Assembly: GCA_964491785.1 (NCBI GenBank)
Contig: CAZBGS010000002.1
Span: 248,001 to 312,000, forward strand
DNA length: 64,000 nucleotides
Direction of reading: 5' to 3'
From: RZZS01 sp964491785
Lineage (GTDB): Bacteria; Pseudomonadota; Alphaproteobacteria; Micavibrionales; Micavibrionaceae
The notes beneath the pieces are model-generated. The model saw nothing but the letters and a program-made list of their open reading frames with translations, was not told where the DNA came from and did not search any database. Shown here one piece after another: positions 44,996 to 53,246 of this stretch (positions within the stretch are counted from its first letter, which is position 1; each line of letters begins with the position of its first letter). The position numbers and the translations under genes are program-made.

Positions 44996-46834
44996 TTAAT
45001 AGAGGGCCTGCCGCTCTACCGTTTGCGAGATCATCAAGGGTAGAGTTACGGTGAAAGTGGAACCCTTGCCGTCCCCATCACTTTCGACGCTTACATGGCC
45101 GCCGTGCATTTGCACGAAAGACCTTACCAGCATCAGCCCTATTCCCAGTCCTCCGTAAGGCCCGGCTTCCTCGCCACTGGCCTGAGTAAACAGATCGAAG
45201 ATGTAGTCCCGTTTATCTTCGGGTATGCCGATGCCCGTATCGGCAATTTTTACATCTACATGGCCTTCGTCCAGAACGACGCTTATATTTATACTGCCTC
45301 CCTCCGGAGTGTATTTGGCGGCGTTGTTGAGGAGATTGGTGAATACCTGCGATATTCTGGTTTTGTCGGCAAGAACCGTAATCGGCACTTCAGGTATATC
45401 AATTCCCAAAATGTGCCGCCTCTCTTCGATCAGCGGCCTAACGGCCTCGACCGAACTATCGATTATCCCGGCCAGATCAAGAGGCGTCCTGCGTAGTTCG
45501 ATCTTGCCCCTTGTGATCCGCGAAACATCCATCAGATCGTCGACCAGCCTGATCATATGACCGATCTGGTTTTCCATTATATCCCTCATCTCTTTTTGAG
45601 TTCCGGGATCAGGCGAGCGTTTCATGATCTGGAGAGAGTTGTAGACCGGCGCCAGAGGATTTCGCAATTCGTGGGCGAGGACGGCAAGGAACTCGTCCTT
45701 GCGCTTGTCGTTCTCAAGAAGCCTGGCCTGACTTTCGCCAAGCTCTTCCTGAGAGCGCCGCAACCACTCGGCCTTGATTTCAGATTCCCTGCGGGATCTG
45801 GATTCCGCCCAGGTAATCGCTGCCAGCGTGAAACTTATAATCAGGCCGCTGGCAAAAATAATCGGCAGGAGGCTCTCATTCGTATTTGCGTCGAATTCGG
45901 GCCTGTTTGTAAAAACCATCGACCAGGTTCTGCCCGCCACCTGAAGCGTGTGCGTTACCTTGAGCCGAGGTCTGAACCCTGATGGCAGGGGATCGTTATC
46001 CTTTACTGAAGAATAAAGAAGGCGGGATTCATCAGCATGGAGCCCATCATAAACCGCATAGTCGGATTCAAGGCCATGCTGTCCGTGAAACGTATTCCTG
46101 AGAAGGTCGCCGGCCCTGAAGGGCGCATATACGTAACCCATCAGGTTTTTCCTGCGATCCTCAATTTCTTCCGGCATGATGCCCTTGCGGTAAAGCGGGA
46201 TGTAAATCAGAAAACCGGCCTGAACGTCCTCGTATATCTCCTGAACCAGCGTCACTTTTCCGGAGGCAGCCGGCATTCCGGTATCGCGGGCGAGTTCCAT
46301 AGCTTCCCTTCGCACCGGATCAGTGAACATGTCAAAGCCGATTGCAGCCCTGTTCCTGCGATCCAGAGGCTCAAGATAAGTGATAACATGATATTCCTCG
46401 CGCGAATGATCCGGCCAGACGTGAAAATCCTTCTGTCCGGCAGCGCGGCGTGAGGCTACGAACTTTTTCAGATTATCTGCCTTAATTCTTTTTGTAAGAC
46501 CAATTCCCTGGATTCCCGGATAGAACTCCCTGATCTCCAGGCGCGATATATAGCTTTTGAATTCTTCGTGAGTAACGTAATCGCTGGCGGCAAAGAGTCC
46601 CGAGGTCGCGCGTATCATGGCTATATACATGTTCATACGGGAAGCAATGGTGTTGCGGGCAGCTTCGGTTCTGGTGATGAAGCGCTGGTAATCCTTTCTA
46701 TCCTGGGTTTCGTGAAACTGCCATGTCACGGCAAAAGTTACGAGCAGGCAAACGACTAGAACCCAGAACGGCCTTCTGGATCTTAATGACGAGAAGAATT
46801 TTTTTATGCAAAGCAGATACTTTGCCCGAGCCAT
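44996..46834 (-). CDS. CHASE-domain sensor histidine kinase
   Basis: A 612-residue membrane sensor. The first transmembrane segment (residues about 22-40) precedes a periplasmic CHASE domain (REFYPGIQGIGLTKRI, PAASGKVTLVQE, LMGYVYAPFRAGDLLRNTF), a second segment near residue 320, then a coiled linker, the H box HELRNPLAPVYNS near residue 385 and the ATPase domain (NLLNNAAKYTPEGG, IADTGIGIPED, GGLGIGLMLVRSF). CHASE domains sense small extracellular ligands. No response regulator is adjacent, so it is an orphan in this window; the GT4 and debranching genes follow on the same strand. Confidence 0.92.
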   Translation of the reverse strand: MARAKYLLCIKKFFSSLRSRRPFWVLVVCLLVTFAVTWQFHETQDRKDYQRFITRTEAARNTIASRMNMYIAMIRATSGLFAASDYVTHEEFKSYISRLEIREFYPGIQGIGLTKRIKADNLKKFVASRRAAGQKDFHVWPDHSREEYHVITYLEPLDRRNRAAIGFDMFTDPVRREAMELARDTGMPAASGKVTLVQEIYEDVQAGFLIYIPLYRKGIMPEEIEDRRKNLMGYVYAPFRAGDLLRNTFHGQHGLESDYAVYDGLHADESRLLYSSVKDNDPLPSGFRPRLKVTHTLQVAGRTWSMVFTNRPEFDANTNESLLPIIFASGLIISFTLAAITWAESRSRRESEIKAEWLRRSQEELGESQARLLENDKRKDEFLAVLAHELRNPLAPVYNSLQIMKRSPDPGTQKEMRDIMENQIGHMIRLVDDLMDVSRITRGKIELRRTPLDLAGIIDSSVEAVRPLIEERRHILGIDIPEVPITVLADKTRISQVFTNLLNNAAKYTPEGGSINISVVLDEGHVDVKIADTGIGIPEDKRDYIFDLFTQASGEEAGPYGGLGIGLMLVRSFVQMHGGHVSVESDGDGKGSTFTVTLPLMISQTVERQALY

Positions 46835-46884
46835 GCTGTTCCCTTTATAAATCCAGAGTTAATGCCTGCCACAACCCGCAAGGG

Positions 46885-47592
46885 TTACAGCAGGGAAAGA
46901 AATTCCCTGCCCGCCTTGAGATCTCTCATAACCGCAGCCTCCCGCCTTTCCTGTTGAGGAGCCTTGCCGAACAGGTCTTCCCTGCACACTTCGCTTTTAT
47001 AGTTTTCTTCTACGTGGACGGCCTCGAAAACACTTGCCGCGTCCATGCGGCCTTCAGCCAGGGCGACCGCCAGAACAACCGATCCGGCGACCGAAGTGGC
47101 CATCTGCACGACAGTCAGTTCGTAATCGTCAAGACCTTCCAGATAACGCCTGACGTTAGCCTTTATTTTAGCCGGCTGGCTTAGCGCCACCAGCGTGGAG
47201 GTTGTGCGCATTTCCCCGTCCATCATTTGCGCGAACCAGTCAAGCGGAGACTCCCAGCATTTCAACTGCCGCTCCGCCAGTTCCGGCGGCTTCTGCGCCC
47301 GGTAACAAACAAGGTCGGTATCAAGATAGGCCAGTATATGATCAATAAAAAATGCCCGATCCGGAATTACACGGTCAAGCGCGGTATACAGCAACTGGTT
47401 TATCGGCATGGTTTCGGGATCGATCATGCCTGTCTGGGCATCCCATTCGCGGGCAGCAGCCTCGCCAAGGTCTCTGGTAGGCGCGCGCAAAACTCTTTTT
47501 CCCGGAGTCTTTAAAGTGCGTCCGTCTAGATAAATCGCAAACCCGCCATCGTCGTGTTCGCGGGATGACGCCTGCGAGTAAAATCGTCTCAT
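46885..47592 (-). CDS. ATP12-family F1-ATPase assembly chaperone
   Basis: A 235-residue homologue of ATP12, which binds the F1 alpha subunit during ATP synthase assembly. Recognisable parts are MRRFYSQASSREHDDGGFAI at the start, YLDGRTLKTPGKRVLRAP, REWDAQTGMIDPETMPINQL and the central TDLVCYRAQKPPELAERQ. These proteins are essentially alphaproteobacterial and mitochondrial, which supports the organism call. It sits six bases after the AsmA-like gene. Confidence 0.93.
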   Translation of the reverse strand: MRRFYSQASSREHDDGGFAIYLDGRTLKTPGKRVLRAPTRDLGEAAAREWDAQTGMIDPETMPINQLLYTALDRVIPDRAFFIDHILAYLDTDLVCYRAQKPPELAERQLKCWESPLDWFAQMMDGEMRTTSTLVALSQPAKIKANVRRYLEGLDDYELTVVQMATSVAGSVVLAVALAEGRMDAASVFEAVHVEENYKSEVCREDLFGKAPQQERREAAVMRDLKAGREFLSLL

Positions 47593-47598
47593 ATCATA

Positions 47599-48594
47599 TT
47601 ACTCATGTAGTTCGAGAAGTTCCTTGCAATGTTTCTCATCCGGCGTTTTAAGGACTGACAAAAGAAATTCATTCATATTCGCATTTTCATGGTCGATCGT
47701 GACTTCGATTCCAGCACCGGGGCCGAGCAGATCGCCGGTACCGGTTCTGGCTGCAAAGCAGGTCAGTAATTCAACCAGTTTTTTCGCTTTGCCTCCCTCC
47801 CTGAAGTCATCAACCGCGAAGACCGGAAAGCTGATAGTGCCTTTCCGGATTTCTCCGCTTTCAGCATCTGGGTAAAATACAAATTTAATCTGGCTGGAAC
47901 CGGAAACAAGGCCGCCATAAATCGAAGGATTTTCTTTGCTTCTGCGCATACCCAGCTTGCCTTCGGCTATCTGATCGCCTTTTAGCGTCAGCCGGATATC
48001 CTGCAATTCACTGCCCTCGCCTGTCAGGATAGCAGGCACGTACCTGCCTGAAAATCCGGCGGCCCCCAAAGAAGCGTCGATATCGTAGATGTTCTGGAGG
48101 ACGAAAAGAGGCCCGGAATTTTCCCCGCTGACAGATTTTACCGGCACCACCAAATGCAAGGGCAGGAAGGCGTATTCACCATGGGCTTCAAAAAACGCTT
48201 TTTCCCCGGTCGCATCACGCCTCAGTCCGGCCTCCCTTAAAAGCAGTCCGCCGCCCCCCAGATAACCCGGCACTATCTCCACTCCGGAGGCCTCCATGCT
48301 GATAATTCTTCTTCTTGAAAAAAAGACATCCCAGAACCTCATGCTTACCAACAAGTGTCCCGCCGAGAGCCACGGGTCAGCTCCCGGCTCGCTTTTAAGG
48401 GTCAAGTCGGAAATATCCATCTCGATTACGGGATACATCTGGAGGTTATGCAAAGTTCCGATATCGGCGTAATCGCCCGAGGCGTCGGAGAAAAACTGTT
48501 CAAGACCTTCCTCAAGCTGCTGGTTCGAGCCGCCCATCGCCGACATCATCCACAATCCGGCGGCGGCAAGCGCAAATAATGCGATAAAAATCAA
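47599..48594 (-). CDS. AsmA-like membrane-anchored protein with unusual start
   Basis: At least 331 residues: one N-terminal membrane anchor (FIALFALAAAGLWMMSAMG), then a beta-rich periplasmic part (LQMYPVIEMDISDLTLKS, LLVSMRFWDVFFSRRRIISM) resembling AsmA/DUF748-type proteins thought to affect lipid transport. The only in-frame ATG/GTG/TTG near the anchor is a TTG at 48594, which lacks a ribosome-binding site. AAGAGG lies just upstream of ATT/ATA codons encoding a basic KTLR start around 48615-48621, so a rare start codon is possible. Arms GTCATcGCGAG/CTCGCATGAC of a repeat follow at 48641-48683. Confidence 0.7.
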   Translation of the reverse strand: MIFIALFALAAAGLWMMSAMGGSNQQLEEGLEQFFSDASGDYADIGTLHNLQMYPVIEMDISDLTLKSEPGADPWLSAGHLLVSMRFWDVFFSRRRIISMEASGVEIVPGYLGGGGLLLREAGLRRDATGEKAFFEAHGEYAFLPLHLVVPVKSVSGENSGPLFVLQNIYDIDASLGAAGFSGRYVPAILTGEGSELQDIRLTLKGDQIAEGKLGMRRSKENPSIYGGLVSGSSQIKFVFYPDAESGEIRKGTISFPVFAVDDFREGGKAKKLVELLTCFAARTGTGDLLGPGAGIEVTIDHENANMNEFLLSVLKTPDEKHCKELLELHE

Positions 48595-48640
48595 TATGAT
48601 GATACGAAGCGTTTTTATAATAGACCTCTTTTATAACAAC

Positions 48641-48683
48641 GTCATCGCGAGTCGCTGAAGGTGGCTAATCTTCCTCGCATGAC
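48641..48683. repeat. Dispersed palindromic repeat remnant
   Basis: GTCATCGCGAG (48641-48651) faces CTCGCATGAC (48674-48683), the layout of the common GTCATTGCGAG palindromic intergenic element. Lies between the AsmA-like and the next gene on the minus strand. Confidence 0.55.
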
Positions 48684-48690
48684 AATGAAC

Positions 48691-49497
48691 CTAATTAAAG
48701 TTCAGCGCCCCGGTAGTCTTAAGGACGCTGCATAGCGTCATAAAATCGCAGATTTCCTTGGTTATCTCATTCGAGTCGATAAGCTGCCAGAACGCTCTTC
48801 TTTCTTTTAAATACTGCGGCGTTTCAGGGTCTACCATACCGGGATTGACTCCGGGAGGCAGAAGCGGAACAGGTACGCAAAGCCTTTTCGAGAGGCAATC
48901 GAGATAACGCTTTTTCGTGTTTATATTACCATTTTCAACACGTAGTGCGGTTTTTGCCATTTTATTGCGGTATTCGTGCAACGTTTCCTGAATATCGATG
49001 TTGTAGGTCTCGGATATCCTTTTCATGGACGAGCATTCAGGCCTGAAAGGTTGCTCCTCAAGCACGGGATCGATGCAGTCCCTGGTAAACCTGATCCAGT
49101 CGGGAGTTTTAAGAATCGAAGCAAAAAGATATTCTTCGAGCGGCGGGTAGCTGTCGACATAGAATTCCAGAACGAAAGGCTTAACGCCACGGGAGTTCTC
49201 GATATAGTCCTTGCGCCAGTTGTACTTGGCCTGCGAGGCTATCAATACACCGAGGCACAGGATCAGGGTGAACAGGGCAAGGCCAAATCTCATCCTGTTG
49301 GTGCTGAAGAAGAACTGTACTAGCAACAGCGCGAAAATGGCGATCAGAACCAGTTGCCCGTTTTCGAAATAAGTGTAGTCCTTTATAAAGAAAAACACTC
49401 CGAAACAGCCGACTATTATCGAAAGAATAGCAGCCATTACCGGGTGGTTCGGTTTTGCCTGCTGCCTTGCGTCCAAATCTTCCAGATCGTCAGTCAA
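48691..49497 (-). CDS. Membrane protein of unknown function
   Basis: A 268-residue protein with three hydrophobic segments in the first 90 residues (AAILSIIVGCFGVFFFI, LVLIAIFALLLVQFFF, GLALFTLILCLGVLIAS) and a soluble Cys-containing domain (FTRDCIDPVLEEQPFRPECS, KRYLDCLSKRLCVPVPLLPP). No family recognised. It sits 20 bases after the pseudouridine synthase gene. Confidence 0.65.
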   Translation of the reverse strand: MTDDLEDLDARQQAKPNHPVMAAILSIIVGCFGVFFFIKDYTYFENGQLVLIAIFALLLVQFFFSTNRMRFGLALFTLILCLGVLIASQAKYNWRKDYIENSRGVKPFVLEFYVDSYPPLEEYLFASILKTPDWIRFTRDCIDPVLEEQPFRPECSSMKRISETYNIDIQETLHEYRNKMAKTALRVENGNINTKKRYLDCLSKRLCVPVPLLPPGVNPGMVDPETPQYLKERRAFWQLIDSNEITKEICDFMTLCSVLKTTGALNFN

Positions 49498-49517
49498 TTA
49501 CCATGCCCTTAAATAAT

Positions 49518-50510
49518 CTAAGAAAACTGATCACCTTCGAGATTCACAGAAAAACCAAGCTCTGTCCAGCCTTGCCTTAAATCTTCTGGCAAAGGGGCGT
49601 TAAAATCGAGAATCTGCCTTCCATCCGGATGTGGAAGCACCAGCCGCCGCGCATGCAGATGCAGCCGACGGGCGCAGTTGACGCTCTCCCAGTATTGAGA
49701 GGATTCGTCCCCTTCCCCTTTCAGCTCTGACATATATTTTTCGTCGCCCAGAATCGGAAATCCGGAAGCGGCGGCGTGAACCCTGATCTGGTGGGTTCTG
49801 CCGGTGCGCGGGCGGAAGGCTACGAAAGCGGCTTTCGCTCCGGCTCTCTCGATTACCCTGAAATCGGTTATCGACCTTTTGCCGTCGGCGGGGTCGATAA
49901 CCATCATATCCTTCTGATTGCCGGTTCCCTTGGCGACGGGAAGGTCAATGGTTCCCTCGTTTCTCTCGGGCGGGGGGATGGTGATGGCCCAGTAGGTCTT
50001 GACGATTTCCCTGCCGCCAAACAATTTGCCCAGTCTTGCGGCGGTTTCACGGCTGCGGGCAAGCAGCAGGACGCCGGAAGTATCGCGGTCGAGGCGGTGA
50101 ATCAGTTTCGGCCGCCTGCCCTCTTCGTCCTCAAGGTGGGCAAGCAGGCCGTCGATATGCCTTGCCACGCGCATCCCACCCTGTGAGGCAACGCCAAAGG
50201 GCTTGTTGAGGGCGATGATATCGCCGTCGTCGTATATGATCATCGATCTGACGTATCCGGCGTCATCCGGCATGGGGCGGAACCATTCGTCATCCTTGCG
50301 GCCTCCGGAAAACGGGGGGATGCGGATCTCCTGACCGGCGGCAAGTCTCGCGCCGGTCTCCACACGCTTGCCGTCGACGCGGATCTGGCCCTTGCGCACG
50401 AGCTTTTGCAGCAGGGAGAACGGCATTTGCGGAAGGTGCTTCTTAAACCAGCGGTCGAGCCGCTGTCCGTCGTCCTCTTCCCCGACTTTTATCTGCCTGA
50501 CCCCGCTCAT
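49518..50510 (-). CDS. RluA-family 23S/tRNA pseudouridine synthase
   Basis: A 330-residue pseudouridine synthase: N-terminal S4 RNA-binding domain (QRLDRWFKKHLPQMPFSLLQ, VRKGQIRVDGKRV) and the catalytic RluA domain with the active-site Asp in LIHRLDRDTSGVLLLARS and later TGRTHQIRVHAAASGFPIL. Resembles RluC, which modifies 23S rRNA, but the target is not fixed by sequence. It shares four bases (ATGA) with crcB upstream. Confidence 0.92.
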   Translation of the reverse strand: MSGVRQIKVGEEDDGQRLDRWFKKHLPQMPFSLLQKLVRKGQIRVDGKRVETGARLAAGQEIRIPPFSGGRKDDEWFRPMPDDAGYVRSMIIYDDGDIIALNKPFGVASQGGMRVARHIDGLLAHLEDEEGRRPKLIHRLDRDTSGVLLLARSRETAARLGKLFGGREIVKTYWAITIPPPERNEGTIDLPVAKGTGNQKDMMVIDPADGKRSITDFRVIERAGAKAAFVAFRPRTGRTHQIRVHAAASGFPILGDEKYMSELKGEGDESSQYWESVNCARRLHLHARRLVLPHPDGRQILDFNAPLPEDLRQGWTELGFSVNLEGDQFS

Positions 50511-50890
50511 GCGGCACTGAACAGGCGCACGAGGTGAAGTCCGGCCATGAGAGAGGCTATCGAGCCTATTACCGAGGCCGATATATAAGCCAGCGCCTCC
50601 ATCATGCGCCCGCCTTCAGAAAGCGAGGAGACGTCCAGGGAGAAAGTGGAGAAGGTCGTAAAAGCCCCCAGAAAACCGGTTACCAGCAAAAGCTTTATTT
50701 CCTGCGGCGGCTGCCAGAAATGGGCGAACAGCGAAATCAGCATCCCCATCAGAAAGGATCCGGCAATGTTAACTGTGAGCGTGCCCCAGGGGAAATCGGC
50801 GCCAAGAATCCGGGCCGCCCCGACATTTACCCAGTGGCGGGACAAAGCTCCGAGCGCTCCGCCAGCCGCTATCGATATGACCGTATACAT
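50507..50890 (-). CDS. crcB: CrcB/FluC fluoride channel
   Basis: A 127-residue four-span protein that exports fluoride as an antiparallel dimer. GGALGALSRHWV, the Na+-site-like GTLTVNIAGSFLMGML and LLVTGFLGAFTTFSTFSLD are exact family motifs. The ATG at 50890 (GGGAG upstream) is preferred over 50953. Neighbours crcB, RluA-type synthase and ATP12 form a common alphaproteobacterial arrangement. I see no fluoride riboswitch in the short divergent space. Confidence 0.95.
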   Translation of the reverse strand: MYTVISIAAGGALGALSRHWVNVGAARILGADFPWGTLTVNIAGSFLMGMLISLFAHFWQPPQEIKLLLVTGFLGAFTTFSTFSLDVSSLSEGGRMMEALAYISASVIGSIASLMAGLHLVRLFSAA

Positions 50891-50951
50891 TTTTGTTTTC
50901 TCCCGTGAAGATTCATGACATTGTCTGGCCGATCGCGCAACGGGTAAAGTC

Positions 50952-51830
50952 ATGGAAAAACAGAATCAGGTTATAACGGGCATTCTTTTTTCGGTGGCGG
51001 GATTCGCTCTTTTCTCTACCGGGGACGCAGCCGTCAAGCTTCTCAGCCGACACGATTACAGCGTATTTCAGATAACATGGGTTTTTGCGGTTATCGGGAT
51101 GATCGTTCTGCTTGCGGCTTCGCCGTGGCTTGGCGGGTTAAGAAGGACGATTCAGACTTCCGAATGGAAGCTTCACCTGACGCGGGCGGTTCTCAGCCTT
51201 GGCAATGGTTTATTGTCGTTTTACGGCTTTTCGATGCTGCAGATGGACAAGGTTTATACGCTGTTTTTCTGCGCTCCGTTCTTCACCAGCATTCTGGCGA
51301 TTCCCTTGCTGAACGAGAAAATCGGCTGGCACAGGTGGCTGGCGATTGGCATAGGATTTACCGGCGTCATGGTGGCTTTGCGGCCTGGAGTCATTCCTCT
51401 GGAGTCCGCATCGATAGGAATAATCGCCGGAGCGTTTCTTTTTGCCCTGATAAATCTTCTGGTTCGCAGGATGAACAGCGCAGAGACCCTGATGTCGTTC
51501 GCGCTCTATCCGATCGCCTTGCGAGTGGTTGCGCTCGCGCCGCTGTCACTGCCGTTTCTGGCGGTTCCCTCGCCCGGAGATTTCGCGCTGTTCTTCATTG
51601 GCGGAGCAAGCGGGGTTTTCGGGTTCATCTGCATGGCGACGGCGTTCCGTCTGGCACCGGCCTCGGTGGCATCGCCCTTTCATTATACCCAGATGATATG
51701 GGGCATTCTTTTCGGTCTGCTGCTGTTCGGCGACCATCCCGACGCCTGGACACTTGCCGGGGCGACGATAATCATCGCAAGCGGCCTGTATCTGATTTAT
51801 CGAGAGAACAGAATTAAGAATGTTCGCTAA
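50952..51830 (+). CDS. EamA/DMT-family transporter
   Basis: A 292-residue membrane protein with ten hydrophobic segments in two EamA repeats (about 10-140 and 150-285), with SLGNGLLSFYGFSMLQM, FFCAPFFTSILAIPLLNEKI and VASPFHYTQMIWGILFGLLL. DMT exporters move metabolites such as amino acids or SAM; the substrate is not clear. Divergent from crcB with about 60 bases between the starts. Confidence 0.88.
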   Translation: MEKQNQVITGILFSVAGFALFSTGDAAVKLLSRHDYSVFQITWVFAVIGMIVLLAASPWLGGLRRTIQTSEWKLHLTRAVLSLGNGLLSFYGFSMLQMDKVYTLFFCAPFFTSILAIPLLNEKIGWHRWLAIGIGFTGVMVALRPGVIPLESASIGIIAGAFLFALINLLVRRMNSAETLMSFALYPIALRVVALAPLSLPFLAVPSPGDFALFFIGGASGVFGFICMATAFRLAPASVASPFHYTQMIWGILFGLLLFGDHPDAWTLAGATIIIASGLYLIYRENRIKNVR

Positions 51831-51861
51831 TTCGCTGGCAAGCATTTCCTCAACACGAAAT

Positions 51862-51894
51862 CCCTCACCCTCCCGCCGGGAGAGAGGTTGTGAG
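51862..51894. repeat. GC-rich palindromic repeat at the mltA 3' end
   Basis: CTCACCCTCCCG and GGAGAGAGGTTGTGAG are facing arms around CC/GG. The minus-strand mltA stop (TGA, 51865-51867) and its last codons lie in the repeat. Confidence 0.65.
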
Positions 51895-53016
51895 CGGCAG
51901 AAGCAGCCAGTAGCCGCCTTGCGATTTCATGTGGCCGGCGAGGTGTTCGGCGCGGGGGCCGTAGCCCCAGAAGACATCTCCCCTTACCGCGCCGACTATG
52001 GCGCCTCCGGTGTCCTGGGCGACCATCAGCCTGCGCAGGGGAGGCTCTCCTTCGACCGGCGGGGCGATGTCCACCCAGAGGGGGATGCCGTAGGGCAGTT
52101 TCGCCCTGTCGACGGCCAGAGAGCGTTCAGGGGTCAGAGGAAGCCCCTCGCCGCCCAGAGGGCCGGGGCCTTCCTGTACTTTAAAAAATACATATGATTT
52201 GTTGGTATTCATTATTTCAGCGGCTTGATGCGGGTTGGCTTCAAGCCATGCCCTTATGGTCTGGAGAGAGACCTTGTCCTTTTCCAGTTCGCCGCGTTTT
52301 ATCAGCTCGCGGCCGATGGCGTAGTAGGGATGGCCGTTCTGGCCGTCATAGCCGACGCGCAGTTCCCGGCCATCATCGAGGATGATACGGCCCGAGCCCT
52401 GAACCTGAAGGAAGAACGCGCCGACGGGATCGTCCACCCAGGCGAGCGGCCTGTCCTGATCCGCCGGCAGCCTGCCCGATGCGATCGCCGCGCGGTCTTC
52501 ATAGGGCTTCAGATGGCCGCCGTTTACCCTGCCAGCTATGCGCTGGCCTTTAAGTTCCTCGCGGAATTCGCCGAGATCGACCATGACGAGGTCGCCGGGT
52601 CGAGCCCTGATCGGAGTCTGGTAGGGGCCGTGGCGGGTCAGGGAACCTTTCAGGGAAGGTTCGTAATAGCCTGTGAAAAGCCCTTTTCTGTTGCTTCCTG
52701 CGGCGGCCTGCCAGGGGCGGAAATGCGTTTCGAAAAAGGCGCGGGCATCGGCAGCGTGGAACGCCTGCGCGCAGGGCTTCTGCCAGTCGCCGTAGACACC
52801 GCCGACCGGGCCGAAAACCTTGTCGGGGTTTTGCTTCATGATCCGGGTACAGGAGATTTTAAAAGCCTCCAGCGCCTGCGAGTGAGTGTCGGTTCTCCAT
52901 CCGGGGAGGGACGAGAAACTTGCGGGTTCCAGCGCAAGCGGAGCGTCTTCCGGCGACGGCGGCGCGGAGGTGCAGGAAACAAGAAAGAGAGCGATAAGCA
53001 GAGCGAGTTTTTTCAT
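51865..53016 (-). CDS. mltA: MltA, lytic murein transglycosylase (lipoprotein)
   Basis: A 383-residue outer-membrane lipoprotein that cleaves glycan strands to 1,6-anhydro ends. The signal is MKKLALLIALFLVSC with lipobox Cys15. The MltA domain carries LFTGYYEPSLKGSLTRHGPY, YDRAAIASGRLPA-like and VQGSGRIILDDGRELRVGYD, and the 3D domain has RLMVAQDTGGAIVGAVRGDV, whose Asp is catalytic. The final residues TTSLPAGG are encoded by a palindromic repeat. Wall remodelling gene, consistent with the elongasome set. Confidence 0.93.
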   Translation of the reverse strand: MKKLALLIALFLVSCTSAPPSPEDAPLALEPASFSSLPGWRTDTHSQALEAFKISCTRIMKQNPDKVFGPVGGVYGDWQKPCAQAFHAADARAFFETHFRPWQAAAGSNRKGLFTGYYEPSLKGSLTRHGPYQTPIRARPGDLVMVDLGEFREELKGQRIAGRVNGGHLKPYEDRAAIASGRLPADQDRPLAWVDDPVGAFFLQVQGSGRIILDDGRELRVGYDGQNGHPYYAIGRELIKRGELEKDKVSLQTIRAWLEANPHQAAEIMNTNKSYVFFKVQEGPGPLGGEGLPLTPERSLAVDRAKLPYGIPLWVDIAPPVEGEPPLRRLMVAQDTGGAIVGAVRGDVFWGYGPRAEHLAGHMKSQGGYWLLLPLTTSLPAGG

Positions 53017-53195
53017 GCCTCAACTATTTCTGTTCATAGTTCAGTTTGTAGTACGAGCCCGAACCGTTAAAGGCTCATGACCTTCGGTCGTGAGCGCCAC
53101 GGGGATGACGATGAATATTATTTCCTCAACTGGCTATTGTCATTTGAATTCGCCTATCTCCCGCGGGAGAGTTTTTTTGTGTGGCATTTCTAAAT

Positions 53196-53225
53196 GAAAA
53201 AGGCCCCGTTTGGCGGGGCCTTTAA
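53196..53225 (-). terminator. Rho-independent terminator of the exoprotein gene
   Basis: On the minus strand AAAGGCCCCG and CGGGGCCTTT flank a 5-base loop and continue into TTTTT. Placed 20-50 bases after the exoprotein stop. Confidence 0.9.
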
Positions 53226-53246
53226 TCATTGATCTGTAAAAGCTTA

